This document shows, one piece after another, positions 54,325 through 64,000 of a stretch of DNA of 64,000 nt; the stretch's first letter is position 1, and every line of letters begins with the position of its first letter. The notes below the pieces were generated by a model that did no database searches, had not been told where the DNA came from, and saw only the letters and a list, made by a program, of their open reading frames with translations. Source of the stretch: Gammaproteobacteria bacterium MOLA455 (GTDB lineage: Bacteria; Pseudomonadota; Gammaproteobacteria; Pseudomonadales; Porticoccaceae); the NCBI GenBank assembly GCA_000511875.1, contig AZIN01000004.1, positions 248,001 to 312,000 of the forward strand, written 5' to 3'. The translations under genes were made by a program, and so were the position numbers.

Positions 54325-57147
54325 ATGACTGATTACAAAGCAACACTGAACCTACCCAAGACCGCCTTCCCCATGCGCGCCAATTTGGCCCAGCGCGAGC
54401 CGGGAATGTTAAAAGAGTGGCAGGACAGTAATCTCTATCAGCAGATTCGCGAGGCCCGTGCCGGCCGCGAACAGTACATTCTTCACGATGGCCCTCCCTA
54501 CGCTAACGGCGAGATTCACTTGGGTCATGCGGTAAACAAAACCCTTAAAGATATTATTGTTAAAGCGCGCACTATGAGCGGCTTTGATGCGCCTTATATT
54601 CCCGGTTGGGACTGTCACGGCCTGCCCATTGAACACAACGTAGAAAAGAAGATTGGCAAGGCCGGCGTCAAAGTCGAGTACTCCACCTTCCGCAAAAAGT
54701 GTCGTGAATACGCCATGAAGCAGGTCGATGGCCAGCGTCAGGGTTTCGTGCGTCTCGGCATCTTTGGTGACTGGGAACGTCCCTACCTGACAATGAACTA
54801 TCAGGTGGAAGCGGATACCATTCGTGCACTGGGTAAAATTGCTGCCAACGGCCATCTGGTGAAAGGCTACAAGCCGGTTTACTGGAGTGTGGTGGGCGGG
54901 TCCGCGCTGGCTGAAGCAGAAGTGGAATATCAGGATAAAACCTCTTACTCCATAGATGTTGCCTACGCCGTAACCGACGCCGCGCAGTTGGATAAAGTCT
55001 CTAGCGCATTTGGCGGCCTGCCTGGGGAAGGGGAGATCAATATGTTGATCTGGACCACGACACCCTGGACTCTGCCCAGCAGTCAGGCGATTTCTGTGGG
55101 TGCCGAGGTTGACTATGTATTGGTGCAAATCAATGGCGAGAGTGGACCTCAGCGTCTGATCTGTTCACAGCTATTGCTGGAATCAGTGATGCAGCGCCTT
55201 GAGATTGAAAACTGTCAGCAGCTTGCTCGCTGTCAGGGGCAGGCGTTAGAAAATATTATTGCCCGCCATCCGTTCTATGAACGCGATATTCCTGTGCTGC
55301 TCGGCGAGCATGTGACCACCGATGCCGGTACTGGCTGTGTCCACACCGCGCCAGATCATGGCATGGAAGATTTCGTTGTGGCCAAGCAATATGGCATTGG
55401 CACGTTAAATTATATCTTGGATAACGGCCTCTATGCCGACGATGTCGAGCTGTTTGCAGGCCAACATGTGTACAAAGTTGATGACTCGGTTCTGGAGGTT
55501 TTGCGCGAGCACAAACGTCTAATGAGCTGTGGCCAATTTGTTCACAGTTATGCCCACTGCTGGCGTACCAAAACCCCGTTGATTTACCGCGCTACACCGC
55601 AGTGGTTTATCTCCATGGATAAAAATGCTTTGCTGGCCAAGGCCAAGGCCGCGGTTAAAGATGTTAGCTGGCACCCAGAGTGGGGTCAGGCACGCATCGA
55701 AGCCATGCTCGAGAATAGCCCAGACTGGTGTATTTCCCGCCAGCGTACTTGGGGCGTTCCTATCGCGCTGTTTGTTCACAAGCAGAGCGGCGAGCTGCAC
55801 CCGAATACGGCCCAGTTAATCGAGCAGGTTGCCCTGCGTGTTGAAGAGCATGGCATTGAGGCCTGGTTTGAACTTGAAGCTGCGGAGTTGATTGGCGAGG
55901 ATATCGCCGACTACCAAAAAGTAACCGACACGCTGGATGTGTGGTTTGACTCCGGTGTTACTCACGAATCGGTGATCAATGCCCGGCAACAGCTGCGCTA
56001 CCCTGCTGATCTTTACCTCGAAGGCTCAGATCAGCACCGAGGCTGGTTCCAGTCGTCACTGAAGACCGCTATCGCAATCAATGGCACAGCCCCTTACAAG
56101 GCCGTGCTGACCCATGGTTTTACCGTGGATGAGCACGGTCGCAAAATGTCTAAGTCCATTGGCAATGTGATTTCCCCGCAAAAAGTCATCAATGATATGG
56201 GCGCCGATGTGCTGCGTCTGTGGATTGCCTCGGCTGACTTTAGCAGCGAGATGACAGTCTCTGATGAAATTTTGAGTCGCGCCGGTGATTCTTATCGTCG
56301 CATTCGCAACACTGCACGTTATTTCCTCTCCAATATCGATGGCTTTGAGCCCACCGAACATGGAGTTGCCCATGAGGATATGTTGGCTCTGGATCGCTGG
56401 GCAGTAGATTGCGCAGCCGGACTCCAGGAAGAAATTATTACTGCCTACAATGAGTTTCAGTTCCACCTGATCTATCAAAAGTTGCACAATTTTTGTGTCC
56501 GCGATATGGGGGGTTTCTATCTGGATATTATTAAAGATCGTATCTACACCTGCCCAGAAAATAGTCTTGCAAGACGTTCAGCACAGACAGCGCTGCACCA
56601 TATTGCCGAAGCCTTTACTCGCTGGATTGCACCGATTCTAAGTTTTACCGCCAGTGAGCTTTGGGGCTTTATGCCTGGCGAGCGTGAGTCTTCTGTATTT
56701 ATTGCTGAGTGGTATTCACTGCCGCGCCTTTCTGGCGGCGATGTCATTAGCCCAGCTGACTGGGCTGCGATCATGCAGGCTAAAGAAGCGATCAATAAGG
56801 TTATTGAAGATCAGCGCAATCAGGGTGTAGTGAAAGGCTCTCTGGGAGCCGATATTCAACTCTACGCCGCACCTGAATTGCACCAGTCACTCGCCAAACT
56901 GGGTAATGAATTGCGTTTTGTTACCATCACCTCGAAGGCAACCCTGCTGCCTCTGGAGGAAGGCGCCGATGCCAATGGGTCTATGCTAGATAGTTTAAAG
57001 GTCGGGCTGCAGCGCTCTAGCGCCGAGAAATGTGTGCGTTGCTGGCACTTTATTGAAGACGTTGGCAGCAATGTAGAGCACCCAGAAATCTGTGTTCGCT
57101 GTGTGACTAATCTCACTGATGTGGGTGAGACGCGCCACTATGCCTAA
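54325..57147 (+). CDS. ileS: Isoleucyl-tRNA synthetase
   Basis: This class I synthetase charges tRNA-Ile and edits mischarged valine. The 940-aa protein has HLGH (65-68) in [16 protein letters not shown], the CP1 editing domain with the [12 protein letters not shown] stretch, and KMSKS (607-611). The C-terminal zinc-binding cysteines are in [14 protein letters not shown] and ICVRCVTNL. It is near the E. coli length (938). It overlaps lspA by 8 bp. Confidence 0.97.
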   Translation: MTDYKATLNLPKTAFPMRANLAQREPGMLKEWQDSNLYQQIREARAGREQYILHDGPPYANGEIHLGHAVNKTLKDIIVKARTMSGFDAPYIPGWDCHGLPIEHNVEKKIGKAGVKVEYSTFRKKCREYAMKQVDGQRQGFVRLGIFGDWERPYLTMNYQVEADTIRALGKIAANGHLVKGYKPVYWSVVGGSALAEAEVEYQDKTSYSIDVAYAVTDAAQLDKVSSAFGGLPGEGEINMLIWTTTPWTLPSSQAISVGAEVDYVLVQINGESGPQRLICSQLLLESVMQRLEIENCQQLARCQGQALENIIARHPFYERDIPVLLGEHVTTDAGTGCVHTAPDHGMEDFVVAKQYGIGTLNYILDNGLYADDVELFAGQHVYKVDDSVLEVLREHKRLMSCGQFVHSYAHCWRTKTPLIYRATPQWFISMDKNALLAKAKAAVKDVSWHPEWGQARIEAMLENSPDWCISRQRTWGVPIALFVHKQSGELHPNTAQLIEQVALRVEEHGIEAWFELEAAELIGEDIADYQKVTDTLDVWFDSGVTHESVINARQQLRYPADLYLEGSDQHRGWFQSSLKTAIAINGTAPYKAVLTHGFTVDEHGRKMSKSIGNVISPQKVINDMGADVLRLWIASADFSSEMTVSDEILSRAGDSYRRIRNTARYFLSNIDGFEPTEHGVAHEDMLALDRWAVDCAAGLQEEIITAYNEFQFHLIYQKLHNFCVRDMGGFYLDIIKDRIYTCPENSLARRSAQTALHHIAEAFTRWIAPILSFTASELWGFMPGERESSVFIAEWYSLPRLSGGDVISPADWAAIMQAKEAINKVIEDQRNQGVVKGSLGADIQLYAAPELHQSLAKLGNELRFVTITSKATLLPLEEGADANGSMLDSLKVGLQRSSAEKCVRCWHFIEDVGSNVEHPEICVRCVTNLTDVGETRHYA

Positions 57148-57712
57148 GGTACAAACGGAACCTAAACTAAAAACAGGGCCTGAGCTAAGAACATTGCCCT
57201 GGCTAAAATGGTTTGCCCTGTCGGCAACCATACTGCTCTTGGACCAGCTGACCAAGCTGTGGATCATGGTAGAGTTCAGCCTCGGTCAGAGCCTCTACGT
57301 GAACGGCATCTTTAATCTGGTGCGGGCTCACAACGAGGGTGCGGCGTTTAGCTTTCTCAGTGATGCCGGTGGCTGGCAGCGCTGGTTGTTCAGCGTTATC
57401 TCTATTATTGTAAGCCTAATGATTGCCCTATGGCTGACCCGCTTGCCTCGTCAGCGCGTACTTGAAGGACTGGCGTTGGCGCTTATTCTGGGCGGTGCAC
57501 TGGGCAATCTCTACGACCGCTTGACCCTGGGATACGTGGTCGATTTCCTCGATTTCCATTGGGGTAGTTGGCACTTTGCTGCGTTCAATGTTGCGGATAT
57601 GGCTATCTCTGTTGGCGCAGTTCTGATTATTATTGATGGGCTGTTTTTTCAGGGGTCAGAGGAGAGCGATGATTCATCCGACGCCACAGCGGTGAACACA
57701 AACAAAAAGTAG
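57140..57712 (+). CDS. lspA: Lipoprotein signal peptidase
   Basis: LspA cleaves signal peptides from prolipoproteins after lipid attachment; several lipoproteins in this window are its likely substrates. The 190-aa protein has four membrane segments and the catalytic aspartates in [17 protein letters not shown] and [20 protein letters not shown] lies in helix 1. ATG 57140 overlaps the ileS end (ATGCCTAA), which supports coupling; GTG codons further upstream are possible. The C-terminal ~20 residues are an acidic, Ser-rich tail. Confidence 0.95.
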   Translation: MPKVQTEPKLKTGPELRTLPWLKWFALSATILLLDQLTKLWIMVEFSLGQSLYVNGIFNLVRAHNEGAAFSFLSDAGGWQRWLFSVISIIVSLMIALWLTRLPRQRVLEGLALALILGGALGNLYDRLTLGYVVDFLDFHWGSWHFAAFNVADMAISVGAVLIIIDGLFFQGSEESDDSSDATAVNTNKK

Positions 57713-57750
57713 TAAGAATAACTAAATCAAAAAATTGACGAGTTTTAGAT

Positions 57751-58191
57751 ATGAGTATACCCATAGACACAGGCACCACCGTTACGCTGCATTTTGCCCT
57801 AGCACTCGAAGATGGCGCGGTCGTGGATTCAAATTTTGAAGGTAAACCAGCGACTTTTTCAATTGGCGACGGTAGTCTTCTACCCGGTTTTGAAGAGACC
57901 TTGTTTGGATTGCGAGCCAACGATGAGCAGGAGTTTTTGGTGCCGCCGGAAAAGGCCTTTGGCCAGCACAACGAACAGAATGTTCAGGCTGTGGCGATGG
58001 ATAATTTTGATGCCCTGGAAATTGAAATTGGCGCGATGTTCTCGTTTCAAAACGGCGACGGTGAGTTGCCAGGTGTGATTGCCGACATAGTCGATGGCGA
58101 AGTGATGGTGGATTTTAACCATCCACTGGCGGGCAAAAACATTGTCTTTCAGGTAAAAATTGTCGGTGTTGTTCCGGAGAACCTGCACTAA
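57751..58191 (+). CDS. fkpB: FKBP-type peptidyl-prolyl isomerase (FkpB/SlpA)
   Basis: This cytoplasmic prolyl isomerase of 146 aa has an FKBP fold interrupted by an insert-in-flap domain, as in SlyD/SlpA. The segments [36 protein letters not shown] and [11 protein letters not shown] are family landmarks, and [17 protein letters not shown] ends the fold. It lies between lspA and ispH, the canonical lspA-fkpB-ispH order. Its stop shares one base with the ispH start. Confidence 0.95.
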   Translation: MSIPIDTGTTVTLHFALALEDGAVVDSNFEGKPATFSIGDGSLLPGFEETLFGLRANDEQEFLVPPEKAFGQHNEQNVQAVAMDNFDALEIEIGAMFSFQNGDGELPGVIADIVDGEVMVDFNHPLAGKNIVFQVKIVGVVPENLH

Positions 58192-59126
58192 TGGATATCA
58201 AGCTGGCCAACCCGCGGGGCTTTTGCGCCGGTGTTGATCGCGCGATTGATATTGTTAATCGCGCCTTAGAGGTCTTTGGTGCGCCGATCTATGTACGTCA
58301 CGAAGTGGTGCACAATAAATTTGTTGTCGATGATCTGCGCAATCGCGGCGCTGTATTTGTCGAAGAGCTGGATGAAATACCCGATGATGTGATTGTTATC
58401 TTTAGCGCCCATGGTGTTTCATTGGCGGTTCAAGATGAAGCTCGCCGTCGCGGCCTTAAGGTGTTTGATGCCACCTGTCCGCTGGTTACCAAGGTGCATA
58501 TGGAAGTGGCTAAGTTTAGTCTCGAGGGAACAGAGTCAGTATTGATTGGTCACGCTGGTCACCCGGAAGTGGAAGGCACCATGGGTCAGTATGATTATTC
58601 CAAGGGCGGCAATATTTATTTGGTGGAAGATGAGAACGATGTGGCCAAGCTTGAGGTTAAAGACCCCTCTCGGCTGTCCTTTGTTACTCAGACCACATTA
58701 TCTATGGACGACACCGCCAAAGTCATAGACGCGCTGCGACAGAAGTTCCCAGCTATTGAAGGTCCCCGGAAAGACGACATCTGTTACGCCACGCAGAACC
58801 GTCAGGATGCGGTTAAGCAGTTGGCTATTGAATCAGATTTGATTTTGGTGGTGGGCTCGGTTGCCAGCTCTAACTCCAACCGTCTCCGTGAGTTAGCGGA
58901 GCGTTGTGGTTGCACCGCTTATCTGATTGATGGTCCTGAAGACATAGATACTGAATGGCTGGAGCAGAGCAAGGCCGTAGGCATTACCGCAGGCGCATCG
59001 GCACCTGATGTGCTGGTTCGGGATGTGATCGCGCGCTTGGTAGAGCTGGGTGCTAACGCCCCTCAAGAACTGAGCGGCGTGGTTGAAAATGTCACCTTTT
59101 CTCTGCCAAAAGAGCTGCGAGTCTAG
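58191..59126 (+). CDS. ispH: 4-hydroxy-3-methylbut-2-enyl diphosphate reductase
   Basis: IspH is the last enzyme of the MEP isoprenoid pathway, making isopentenyl and dimethylallyl diphosphate, the building blocks used by IspB. The 311-aa iron-sulfur protein has the three cluster cysteines: Cys12 ([13 protein letters not shown]), one in [11 protein letters not shown] and one in [21 protein letters not shown] and the [11 protein letters not shown] histidines, and the SSNSNRL substrate loop, are intact. It ends the lspA-fkpB-ispH run, with a terminator. Confidence 0.97.
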   Translation: MDIKLANPRGFCAGVDRAIDIVNRALEVFGAPIYVRHEVVHNKFVVDDLRNRGAVFVEELDEIPDDVIVIFSAHGVSLAVQDEARRRGLKVFDATCPLVTKVHMEVAKFSLEGTESVLIGHAGHPEVEGTMGQYDYSKGGNIYLVEDENDVAKLEVKDPSRLSFVTQTTLSMDDTAKVIDALRQKFPAIEGPRKDDICYATQNRQDAVKQLAIESDLILVVGSVASSNSNRLRELAERCGCTAYLIDGPEDIDTEWLEQSKAVGITAGASAPDVLVRDVIARLVELGANAPQELSGVVENVTFSLPKELRV

Positions 59127-59154
59127 TTTAGATCACAGCTCTCACGACGGTTGT

Positions 59155-59177
59155 AGTGCCTACTCTTGGCACTTTTT
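59155..59177 (+). terminator. Rho-independent terminator after ispH
   Basis: AGTGCC (59155-59160) pairs with GGCACT (59168-59173), 7-nt loop, then T-run to 59177. It overlaps the 3' end of the convergent pgi gene. Confidence 0.65.
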
Positions 59178-60788
59178 GATATGCGCAAACAGTGCCGTAG
59201 TTGAAGGGTCTAACTCCGCCTGGACTCCAGAATCTGATGCCAACAACTGATTGGCCATCTTCTTGCCCAGTTCCACTCCCCACTGATCAAACGAGTTAAT
59301 ATTCCAAATACTGCCCTGAACAAATACCTTGTGCTCATAGAGCGCGATCAGCGCGCCAAAATTCTTCGGCGACAGCTGATCCAGCAGCAGTACATTGGAA
59401 GGCTTATTGCCGGGGTAGTAGCGGTAGGGCTCGTCTTCTGGTGCCTCTTGGCCACACATTAATGCCGATGCCTGAGCTAGCATATTGCCTAGCAATACCC
59501 GGTGATGTTCTTCATTGCTCAAATTATCCACCGCAGCGGCAACGAAATCGATGGGCACCATTCGCGTGCCTTGATGCAGCAGCTGGAAAAAAGCGTGCTG
59601 ACCATTGGTGCCAGTCTGGCCCCAGAGAATCGCGCCAGTCTGATAATCAACTGATTCTCCATCGAGAGTCGTCGATTTACCATTGCTCTCCATATCCAAT
59701 TGCTGCAGGTAAGAGGGCAATAATAGTAGGCGTTCGCAGTAGGGAATCACCGCATTGGATTGGGCGTCGAGGAAATTGCTATACCAAATACCCAGCAGAG
59801 CCATAATCACCGGCATGTTCTCTTTCAGGGGCGCTTGTTGAAAATGCAGGTCCATCTCCCGGGCACCGGCGAGCATCTCGGTAAACTTCTCAAAGCCAAT
59901 CGAAATAGCGATAGAAAGGCCAATACTGGACCAGAGTGAGTAGCGTCCGCCAACCCATTCGGCAAACTCGAGAATCTGATCAGCGGGGATACCGTAGGCC
60001 AGTGCATTGGCGCGATTGGCAGTCAAGCCGACAAAGTGACTGCTAGATTGCGCGTTCTCAAGTCCTAGTGTCTCGGCAAACCAGTTGCGCGCGGTCTTGG
60101 CATTCAATAAGGTCTCGTGAGTGGTAAATGTCTTGCTGGCCAGAGCTACCAGGGTTGTCTCTGGGTTGAGTTTCTTTAAGGTGGTGAGAATCTCAGCGCC
60201 ATCCACATTGGAGATAAAGTGCAGCTTGATATCTGGATGGGCAAATTCTTGCAGTGCGCTACAGGCTAATTTAGGGCCTAGGTCAGAGCCGCCAATACCA
60301 ATATTGATGACATCGGTAATCGCTTTGCCGGTGCTGCCGAGCCACTGACCGCCGCGAATTTTTTCACTGACCAACTCGACGGCTGCCAGCTGTTGTTTGA
60401 CCAGGCTTACACGCTGATCGGATTCAGCCGCGGCTGAGGTGACAGTTTGATCGCCAACCTCGGCTCGCAGGGCACCGTGAAGTACGGCACGACCTTCGGT
60501 GGCATTAATCTTTTCTCCTGAGAACATGGCGCCACGATGCTGTTCCAGAGGTGACTGAGCGGCTAGATCGAGCAGTGCCTGCCAGGTTGCGTCACTGACT
60601 AGGTTCTTAGAATAGTCGAGGAAAAGCTCGCCACTCTGGACTGACATCTGGCTGCTGCGCTGGGGATTCTGGTCAAAAAAATCACTGATATTTTGCTGCT
60701 GGGCTTTTTCTGCCTGCTGCTCAAGAGTTTTCCATGCTGGGGTGTTGGTCGGATTGTAGTTGTGTGTCGTTTTGCTGCTGGAAGTCAT
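59160..60788 (-). CDS. pgi: Glucose-6-phosphate isomerase
   Basis: Pgi interconverts glucose 6-phosphate and fructose 6-phosphate. The 542-aa enzyme has INIGIGGSDLGPKLACSAL near residue 160, ASKTFTTHETLLNA, and the catalytic segments WVGGRYSLWSSIGL and GQTGTNGQHAFFQLLHQGT. It is divergent from edd, with about 290 bp between them that holds two HexR-type palindromes, so it may share their control. It feeds glucose 6-phosphate into or out of the Entner-Doudoroff route. Confidence 0.96.
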   Translation of the reverse strand: MTSSSKTTHNYNPTNTPAWKTLEQQAEKAQQQNISDFFDQNPQRSSQMSVQSGELFLDYSKNLVSDATWQALLDLAAQSPLEQHRGAMFSGEKINATEGRAVLHGALRAEVGDQTVTSAAAESDQRVSLVKQQLAAVELVSEKIRGGQWLGSTGKAITDVINIGIGGSDLGPKLACSALQEFAHPDIKLHFISNVDGAEILTTLKKLNPETTLVALASKTFTTHETLLNAKTARNWFAETLGLENAQSSSHFVGLTANRANALAYGIPADQILEFAEWVGGRYSLWSSIGLSIAISIGFEKFTEMLAGAREMDLHFQQAPLKENMPVIMALLGIWYSNFLDAQSNAVIPYCERLLLLPSYLQQLDMESNGKSTTLDGESVDYQTGAILWGQTGTNGQHAFFQLLHQGTRMVPIDFVAAAVDNLSNEEHHRVLLGNMLAQASALMCGQEAPEDEPYRYYPGNKPSNVLLLDQLSPKNFGALIALYEHKVFVQGSIWNINSFDQWGVELGKKMANQLLASDSGVQAELDPSTTALFAHIKKCQE

Positions 60789-60860
60789 CTATCCGTGTTC
60801 CTGTATTGAATTAGTCTGTATAGGCCGTTTAATTGATGTCGGCTAAGGCGTAAACTAGTT

Positions 60861-60880
60861 TTCAGCTAGAGTTCAGCTAG
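60861..60880. repeat. Short direct repeat upstream of pgi/edd
   Basis: TTCAGCTAG occurs twice (60861-60869 and 60872-60880) with an 11-bp period, in the pgi-edd intergenic region. Confidence 0.6.
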
Positions 60881-60962
60881 GGGCATGTTTTGAAGCCGTC
60901 CTGTAGGGAGGCTGTTGCCACAATAGCTTATTTAAAACGGCGCTGCCGCAACAAATTATTAA

Positions 60963-60977
60963 TGTAATAAAATTACA
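60963..60977. promoter_or_regulatory. HexR operator 1
   Basis: TGTAATAAAATTACA fits the known HexR consensus TGTAATWWWATTACA exactly. HexR represses or activates central carbon genes and is released by 2-keto-3-deoxy-6-phosphogluconate, the product of Edd. Confidence 0.75.
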
Positions 60978-61015
60978 ATAACTGACTGAATTATACATTG
61001 AGTCTGGTTAAATTC

Positions 61016-61030
61016 CGTAATTTTGTTACA
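61016..61030. promoter_or_regulatory. HexR operator 2
   Basis: CGTAATTTTGTTACA differs from the HexR consensus at two of twelve fixed positions. It lies 44 bp before the edd start codon, closer than operator 1, in a place that could block transcription. Confidence 0.55.
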
Positions 61031-61074
61031 ATTCACAGCTAATCTACATGGAGCCGCTATTACGCGGAGTTGCT

Positions 61075-62898
61075 ATGGTCCAGTTGAATACCACAGTTGC
61101 TGACGTCACTCAGCGCATCATCGAACGCAGTAGTAGTCTGAGAGCTGATTATCTGCGCCAAGTCGAAGAAGATAAGAATAATCGTCCCGAGCGCGGCAAG
61201 TTGAGCTGCGGCAATCTGGCGCATGGTTTTGCCGCCTGTGGTGAGGAAGACAAAAACAGTCTGCGACTCATGGAAGCCAGCAATATCGCCATAGTCACCT
61301 CCTACAATGACATGCTTTCGGCACACCAGCCCTATGCGGAATATCCGGATATGATCAAGCAGGCAATGCGCGAAATTGGCTGCACGGCGCAGGTCGCCGG
61401 CGGTGTGCCCGCTATGTGCGACGGTGTGACTCAGGGCCAAGACGGTATGGAACTGAGTTTGCTGAGTCGCGATTTGATCGCCCAGTGCACGGCTATGTCT
61501 CTGTCCCACCAGATGTTTGACGGCGTATTAGCCTTGGGTATCTGCGACAAGATTGTTCCTGGACTGTTAATGGGCGTGCTCAGCTTTGGTTACCTGCCGG
61601 CCCTGTTTGTGCCTGCCGGCCCCATGGAGTCAGGCTTACCCAATAAAGAGAAGCAGCGCATCCGTCAGCTGTTTGCCGAAGGCAAAATTGGTCGCGAAGA
61701 GCTACTCCAGGCGGAATCGGATTCCTACCACAGTGCTGGTACCTGTACTTTTTACGGTACTGCAAATAGCAATCAGGTAGTACTGGAAGCCATGGGCCTG
61801 CAACTTCCAGGCAGCTCCTTTGTCAATCCGTCTAACCCACTGCGCGATAAGCTCACTGTTGAGACCTGCCATCAAATGGCACGTATTACCGCCCTGGGTA
61901 ATGATTACCGCCCGGTGGGCGAGATTGTCGACGAGCGCACCATGGTCAATGCAACCATTGCACTCTTAGCCTCTGGCGGCTCAACTAACCACACCATGCA
62001 CCTTGTGGCTATCGCCCGAGCTGCAGGTATTATCCTCAATTGGGATGATATCTCTGAGCTGTCTGCGGCAGTGCCATTGTTAGCCAAGGTCTATCCCAAC
62101 GGTCATGCCGACGTGAACCATTTTCACGCGGCCGGCGGCACTAGCTGCATGTTCCGTCAGCTTTTGGCCGGTGGCTTCATGCACGCCGATGCCAAGACCT
62201 CTTGGGGTACCGATTTTGGTGACTTTACCCAGCAAGCGTTCTTGGATAACGACAAAGTTGTGTGGCGTGAATCACCCCTAACACCTCTGGATCTCGAAGT
62301 ACTGACCACAGTGGACAAGGCTTTTTCCGCTGAGGGCGGTTTGCGGCTGTTAAAGGGTAATCTCGGTCGCGGTGTGATCAAGGTCTCTGCGGTTGCCGCG
62401 GAGCATCAGATTGTCGAAGCACCTGCTGTAGTGATTGAAGCCCAGGATGATTTGGCAGCGCTGTTCGAGTCCGGTCAGTTAAATCGCGACTGTGTTGTCG
62501 TTGTGCGTTTTCAGGGCCCCAAGGCACTGGGTATGCCAGAGCTGCACAAGTTGACGCCTATGCTCGGTATTCTGCAAGACAAAGGCTACCAGGTTGCACT
62601 GGTGACTGATGGTCGCATGTCCGGCGCATCGGGCAAAGTGCCCGCAGCAATTCATTTGGTGCCTGAAGCGGCCAATGGCGGTCTTTTAGCCAAGGTCATA
62701 GATGGCGATGTGATTCGTGTTAATGCGGTGACCGGTGAATTACAGTTTATCGGCGATATCGCCGTGCTGGAAGCCCGTGATGCATCACCCCAGCCGGACG
62801 CAGGTCAGCGCGGCTGCGGACGTGAATACTTTGCTGTCAATCGCGGCAATATCAGCAATGCGGAACAGGGTGCTTCCTTCTTGTTTGGAGGCGTCTAG
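61075..62898 (+). CDS. edd: Phosphogluconate dehydratase
   Basis: Edd converts 6-phosphogluconate to 2-keto-3-deoxy-6-phosphogluconate, the first step of the Entner-Doudoroff route. The 607-aa iron-sulfur enzyme matches E. coli Edd along its length. CDGVTQGQDGMELSLLSRD is the first signature and LVTDGRMSGASGKVPAAIH the second; GTCTFYGTANSNQ and the Cys-containing CDKIVPG are present. Start ATG 61075 (MVQLNTTVADVTQRII) is set by GGAG 5 nt upstream; an ATG at 61048 is in frame but less likely. glk follows after 2 bp. Confidence 0.96.
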   Translation: MVQLNTTVADVTQRIIERSSSLRADYLRQVEEDKNNRPERGKLSCGNLAHGFAACGEEDKNSLRLMEASNIAIVTSYNDMLSAHQPYAEYPDMIKQAMREIGCTAQVAGGVPAMCDGVTQGQDGMELSLLSRDLIAQCTAMSLSHQMFDGVLALGICDKIVPGLLMGVLSFGYLPALFVPAGPMESGLPNKEKQRIRQLFAEGKIGREELLQAESDSYHSAGTCTFYGTANSNQVVLEAMGLQLPGSSFVNPSNPLRDKLTVETCHQMARITALGNDYRPVGEIVDERTMVNATIALLASGGSTNHTMHLVAIARAAGIILNWDDISELSAAVPLLAKVYPNGHADVNHFHAAGGTSCMFRQLLAGGFMHADAKTSWGTDFGDFTQQAFLDNDKVVWRESPLTPLDLEVLTTVDKAFSAEGGLRLLKGNLGRGVIKVSAVAAEHQIVEAPAVVIEAQDDLAALFESGQLNRDCVVVVRFQGPKALGMPELHKLTPMLGILQDKGYQVALVTDGRMSGASGKVPAAIHLVPEAANGGLLAKVIDGDVIRVNAVTGELQFIGDIAVLEARDASPQPDAGQRGCGREYFAVNRGNISNAEQGASFLFGGV

Positions 62899-62900
62899 TT

Positions 62901-63875
62901 ATGACTGAGCAACGTTGGAATTTAGTCGCCGATATAGGTGGCACCAATGCACGCTTTGCGGCGCTGCGTGAAGGTCAGCTGGAGAGCGAATTCGAGTTTT
63001 ATCACTCGGTTGAAGAGTATCCCCAGTTTAGTGATTTGATTATTAAATTAAGAGATGAAATTGCTCTGGCTACCGGTTTTGTTGGCGCGCCACACAGTGT
63101 TTGTCTGGCCGTGGCCTGTCCCGCAGATGTGGAGCATATCTCTTTTACCAATAGCCACTGGGAGTTTACTAAAACTCATCTGCTAGCGTGGTTTGGTTGC
63201 CAACAGTTGGTGGTGATCAATGATTTTGAAGCCGTGGCTCACGGTATTACTGAGCTGGGAGCGGATGACCATATTAAAATCGGCGGTGGTGAGCCTCAAG
63301 TACATAAGCCAGTGGGTATTTTGGGCGCTGGCACTGGTCTAGGTATGGCGGCATTGATCTCCCATAGCGATGGCTATCATGTACTGGATACTGAAGGCGG
63401 TCATGCTGATTTTGCCCCTGTGGGCCAGCGCCAGATGGATGTCTTGACCTGTTTGCGGCAGAGTTTTAAACGCGTATCTCTAGAGCGTGTGCTGTCCGGT
63501 AAAGGCATAGTCAATATTTACAACGCTATCTGTCAGATGGAGGCTATTGATCCAAGCTTAACTACGCCTCCGGATGTCGTGGCAGCAGCGCTGGCTAACA
63601 GCGACCCTCAGGCGCTTACCGCGCTGGATACTTTTTGTGAATCCATGGGCGCAGCAGCGGGCAATCTGGCCCTGACCCTGGGTGCCAAGGGCGGCATTTA
63701 TATTGCCGGTGGTGTGGTTCCGCGATTCAGTGAATTTTTTGTGAACAGCGGATTCCGTGAAAAGTTTGAGGATAAGGGCCGTTTTGCCTCTTATTTAGAA
63801 CCTATCCCGGTCTATCTAGTCACGCGCAATAACCTCGGTTTATTAGGCGCGGCGAAAAAACTACAGAACACATAA
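62901..63875 (+). CDS. glk: Glucokinase
   Basis: This kinase of 324 aa phosphorylates glucose at C6 with ATP, feeding the Entner-Doudoroff pathway. It belongs to the E. coli Glk family. LVADIGGTNARFA is the phosphate-binding N-terminus, VINDFEAVAHGI holds the catalytic Asp in NDF, and GAGTGLGMAAL plus EGGHADFAP are further landmarks, with a second ATP motif in KGGIYIAGGVVPRF. It sits between edd and eda, which makes glucose phosphorylation part of the same HexR-controlled operon. Confidence 0.95.
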   Translation: MTEQRWNLVADIGGTNARFAALREGQLESEFEFYHSVEEYPQFSDLIIKLRDEIALATGFVGAPHSVCLAVACPADVEHISFTNSHWEFTKTHLLAWFGCQQLVVINDFEAVAHGITELGADDHIKIGGGEPQVHKPVGILGAGTGLGMAALISHSDGYHVLDTEGGHADFAPVGQRQMDVLTCLRQSFKRVSLERVLSGKGIVNIYNAICQMEAIDPSLTTPPDVVAAALANSDPQALTALDTFCESMGAAAGNLALTLGAKGGIYIAGGVVPRFSEFFVNSGFREKFEDKGRFASYLEPIPVYLVTRNNLGLLGAAKKLQNT

Positions 63876-63942
63876 TTGACCAACACTTAATGACAGAACA
63901 TTTAAATACAGAGCATTATTAAAAACACTTAAGGAGTGATCA

Positions 63943-64000
63943 GTGCGAGATCTTTTGGCCGGTAATACGGTAATCCCAGTAATTGTTATCGATCGTGTAG
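63943..64000 (+). CDS. eda: 2-keto-3-deoxy-6-phosphogluconate aldolase (5' part only)
   Basis: Only the first 19 codons are inside the window. They read MRDLLAGNTVIPVIVIDRV, matching the start of Eda (PVVPVIVV-like). The GTG at 63943 has AAGGAG at 63931-63936. Eda cleaves KDPG to pyruvate and glyceraldehyde 3-phosphate. Position after edd-glk supports the call. Confidence 0.8.
   Translation, partial: MRDLLAGNTVIPVIVIDRV

Noticed and set aside
54409-55128. 239-codon open frame opposite ileS
   Set aside because: Antisense shadow of ileS with no domain.
1-64000. CRISPR arrays, tRNA or rRNA genes, insertion sequences, prophage
   Set aside because: No spaced direct repeats, tRNA T-loop signatures, transposase-like proteins, terminal inverted repeats or phage genes were seen anywhere in the window.

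Overview
The window looks like core chromosome of a free-living aerobic gammaproteobacterium, most like marine Cellvibrionales (Porticoccaceae or SAR92-like). That placement is an inference from gene order and protein similarity; no rRNA is present to settle it. Gene orders shared with pseudomonads and their relatives include pepA-holC-X-valS, lptFG, rpsF-rpsR-X-rplI-dnaB, ilvIH...pssA, leuA-X-rimI, uvrA-MFS-ssb, rpsT/murJ-ribF-ileS-lspA-fkpB-ispH and edd-glk-eda. I see no tRNA, rRNA, CRISPR array, prophage or insertion sequence.

Layout. 1-1.5 kb: 3' part of a Fic AMP-transferase gene fused to an AbiEi-antitoxin-like DNA-binding end. 1.5-9 kb (minus strand): rep, valS, an acidic unknown, holC, pepA. 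9.1-11.3 kb: lptF-lptG, LPS export. 11.3-14.2 kb (minus): a lipoprotein lactonase-like hydrolase, glpK and an RDD membrane protein. 14.3-21 kb: rlmB, a CDP-alcohol phosphatidyltransferase, rpsF-rpsR-membrane protein-rplI, dnaB, panC, panD. 21-23.3 kb (minus): a lipoprotein amidohydrolase and a DUF4124 protein. 23.7-30.9 kb: branched-chain amino-acid genes (ilvI, ilvH, leuA) with a phosphatase, pssA, a probable DNA polymerase III psi gene and rimI. 31-32.8 kb: nfeD-qmcA and a glycine-zipper lipoprotein. 32.9-36.8 kb (minus): a TonB-dependent receptor followed by RegB/RegA. 36.9-38.9 kb: small conserved genes. 38.9-46.5 kb: uvrA, a YajR-like transporter, ssb, a peroxiredoxin, fabAB. 46.6-50.8 kb: ispB and the three-subunit transhydrogenase pntAA-AB-B. 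51-59 kb: rpsT, murJ, ribF, ileS, lspA, fkpB, ispH. 59-64 kb: pgi divergent from edd-glk-eda.

The most informative signals are regulatory. A 14-codon leader peptide with five consecutive leucine codons lies upstream of leuA, with alternative hairpins after it. Two HexR-type palindromes precede the Entner-Doudoroff operon edd-glk-eda. A RegA/PrrA-type palindrome touches the probable promoter of the TonB receptor-regB-regA operon, which suggests redox-controlled uptake (perhaps copper) and autoregulation. A long hairpin containing CCG precedes rpsF, resembling the S6:S18 leader. Several intergenic gaps carry short tandem repeats of 10-15 bp, usually in about three copies.

Most of the window is ordinary housekeeping sequence. 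I found no clearly new multi-gene system. The best leads are the receptor-regBA operon, the AbiEi-Fic fusion and the divergent psi candidate.
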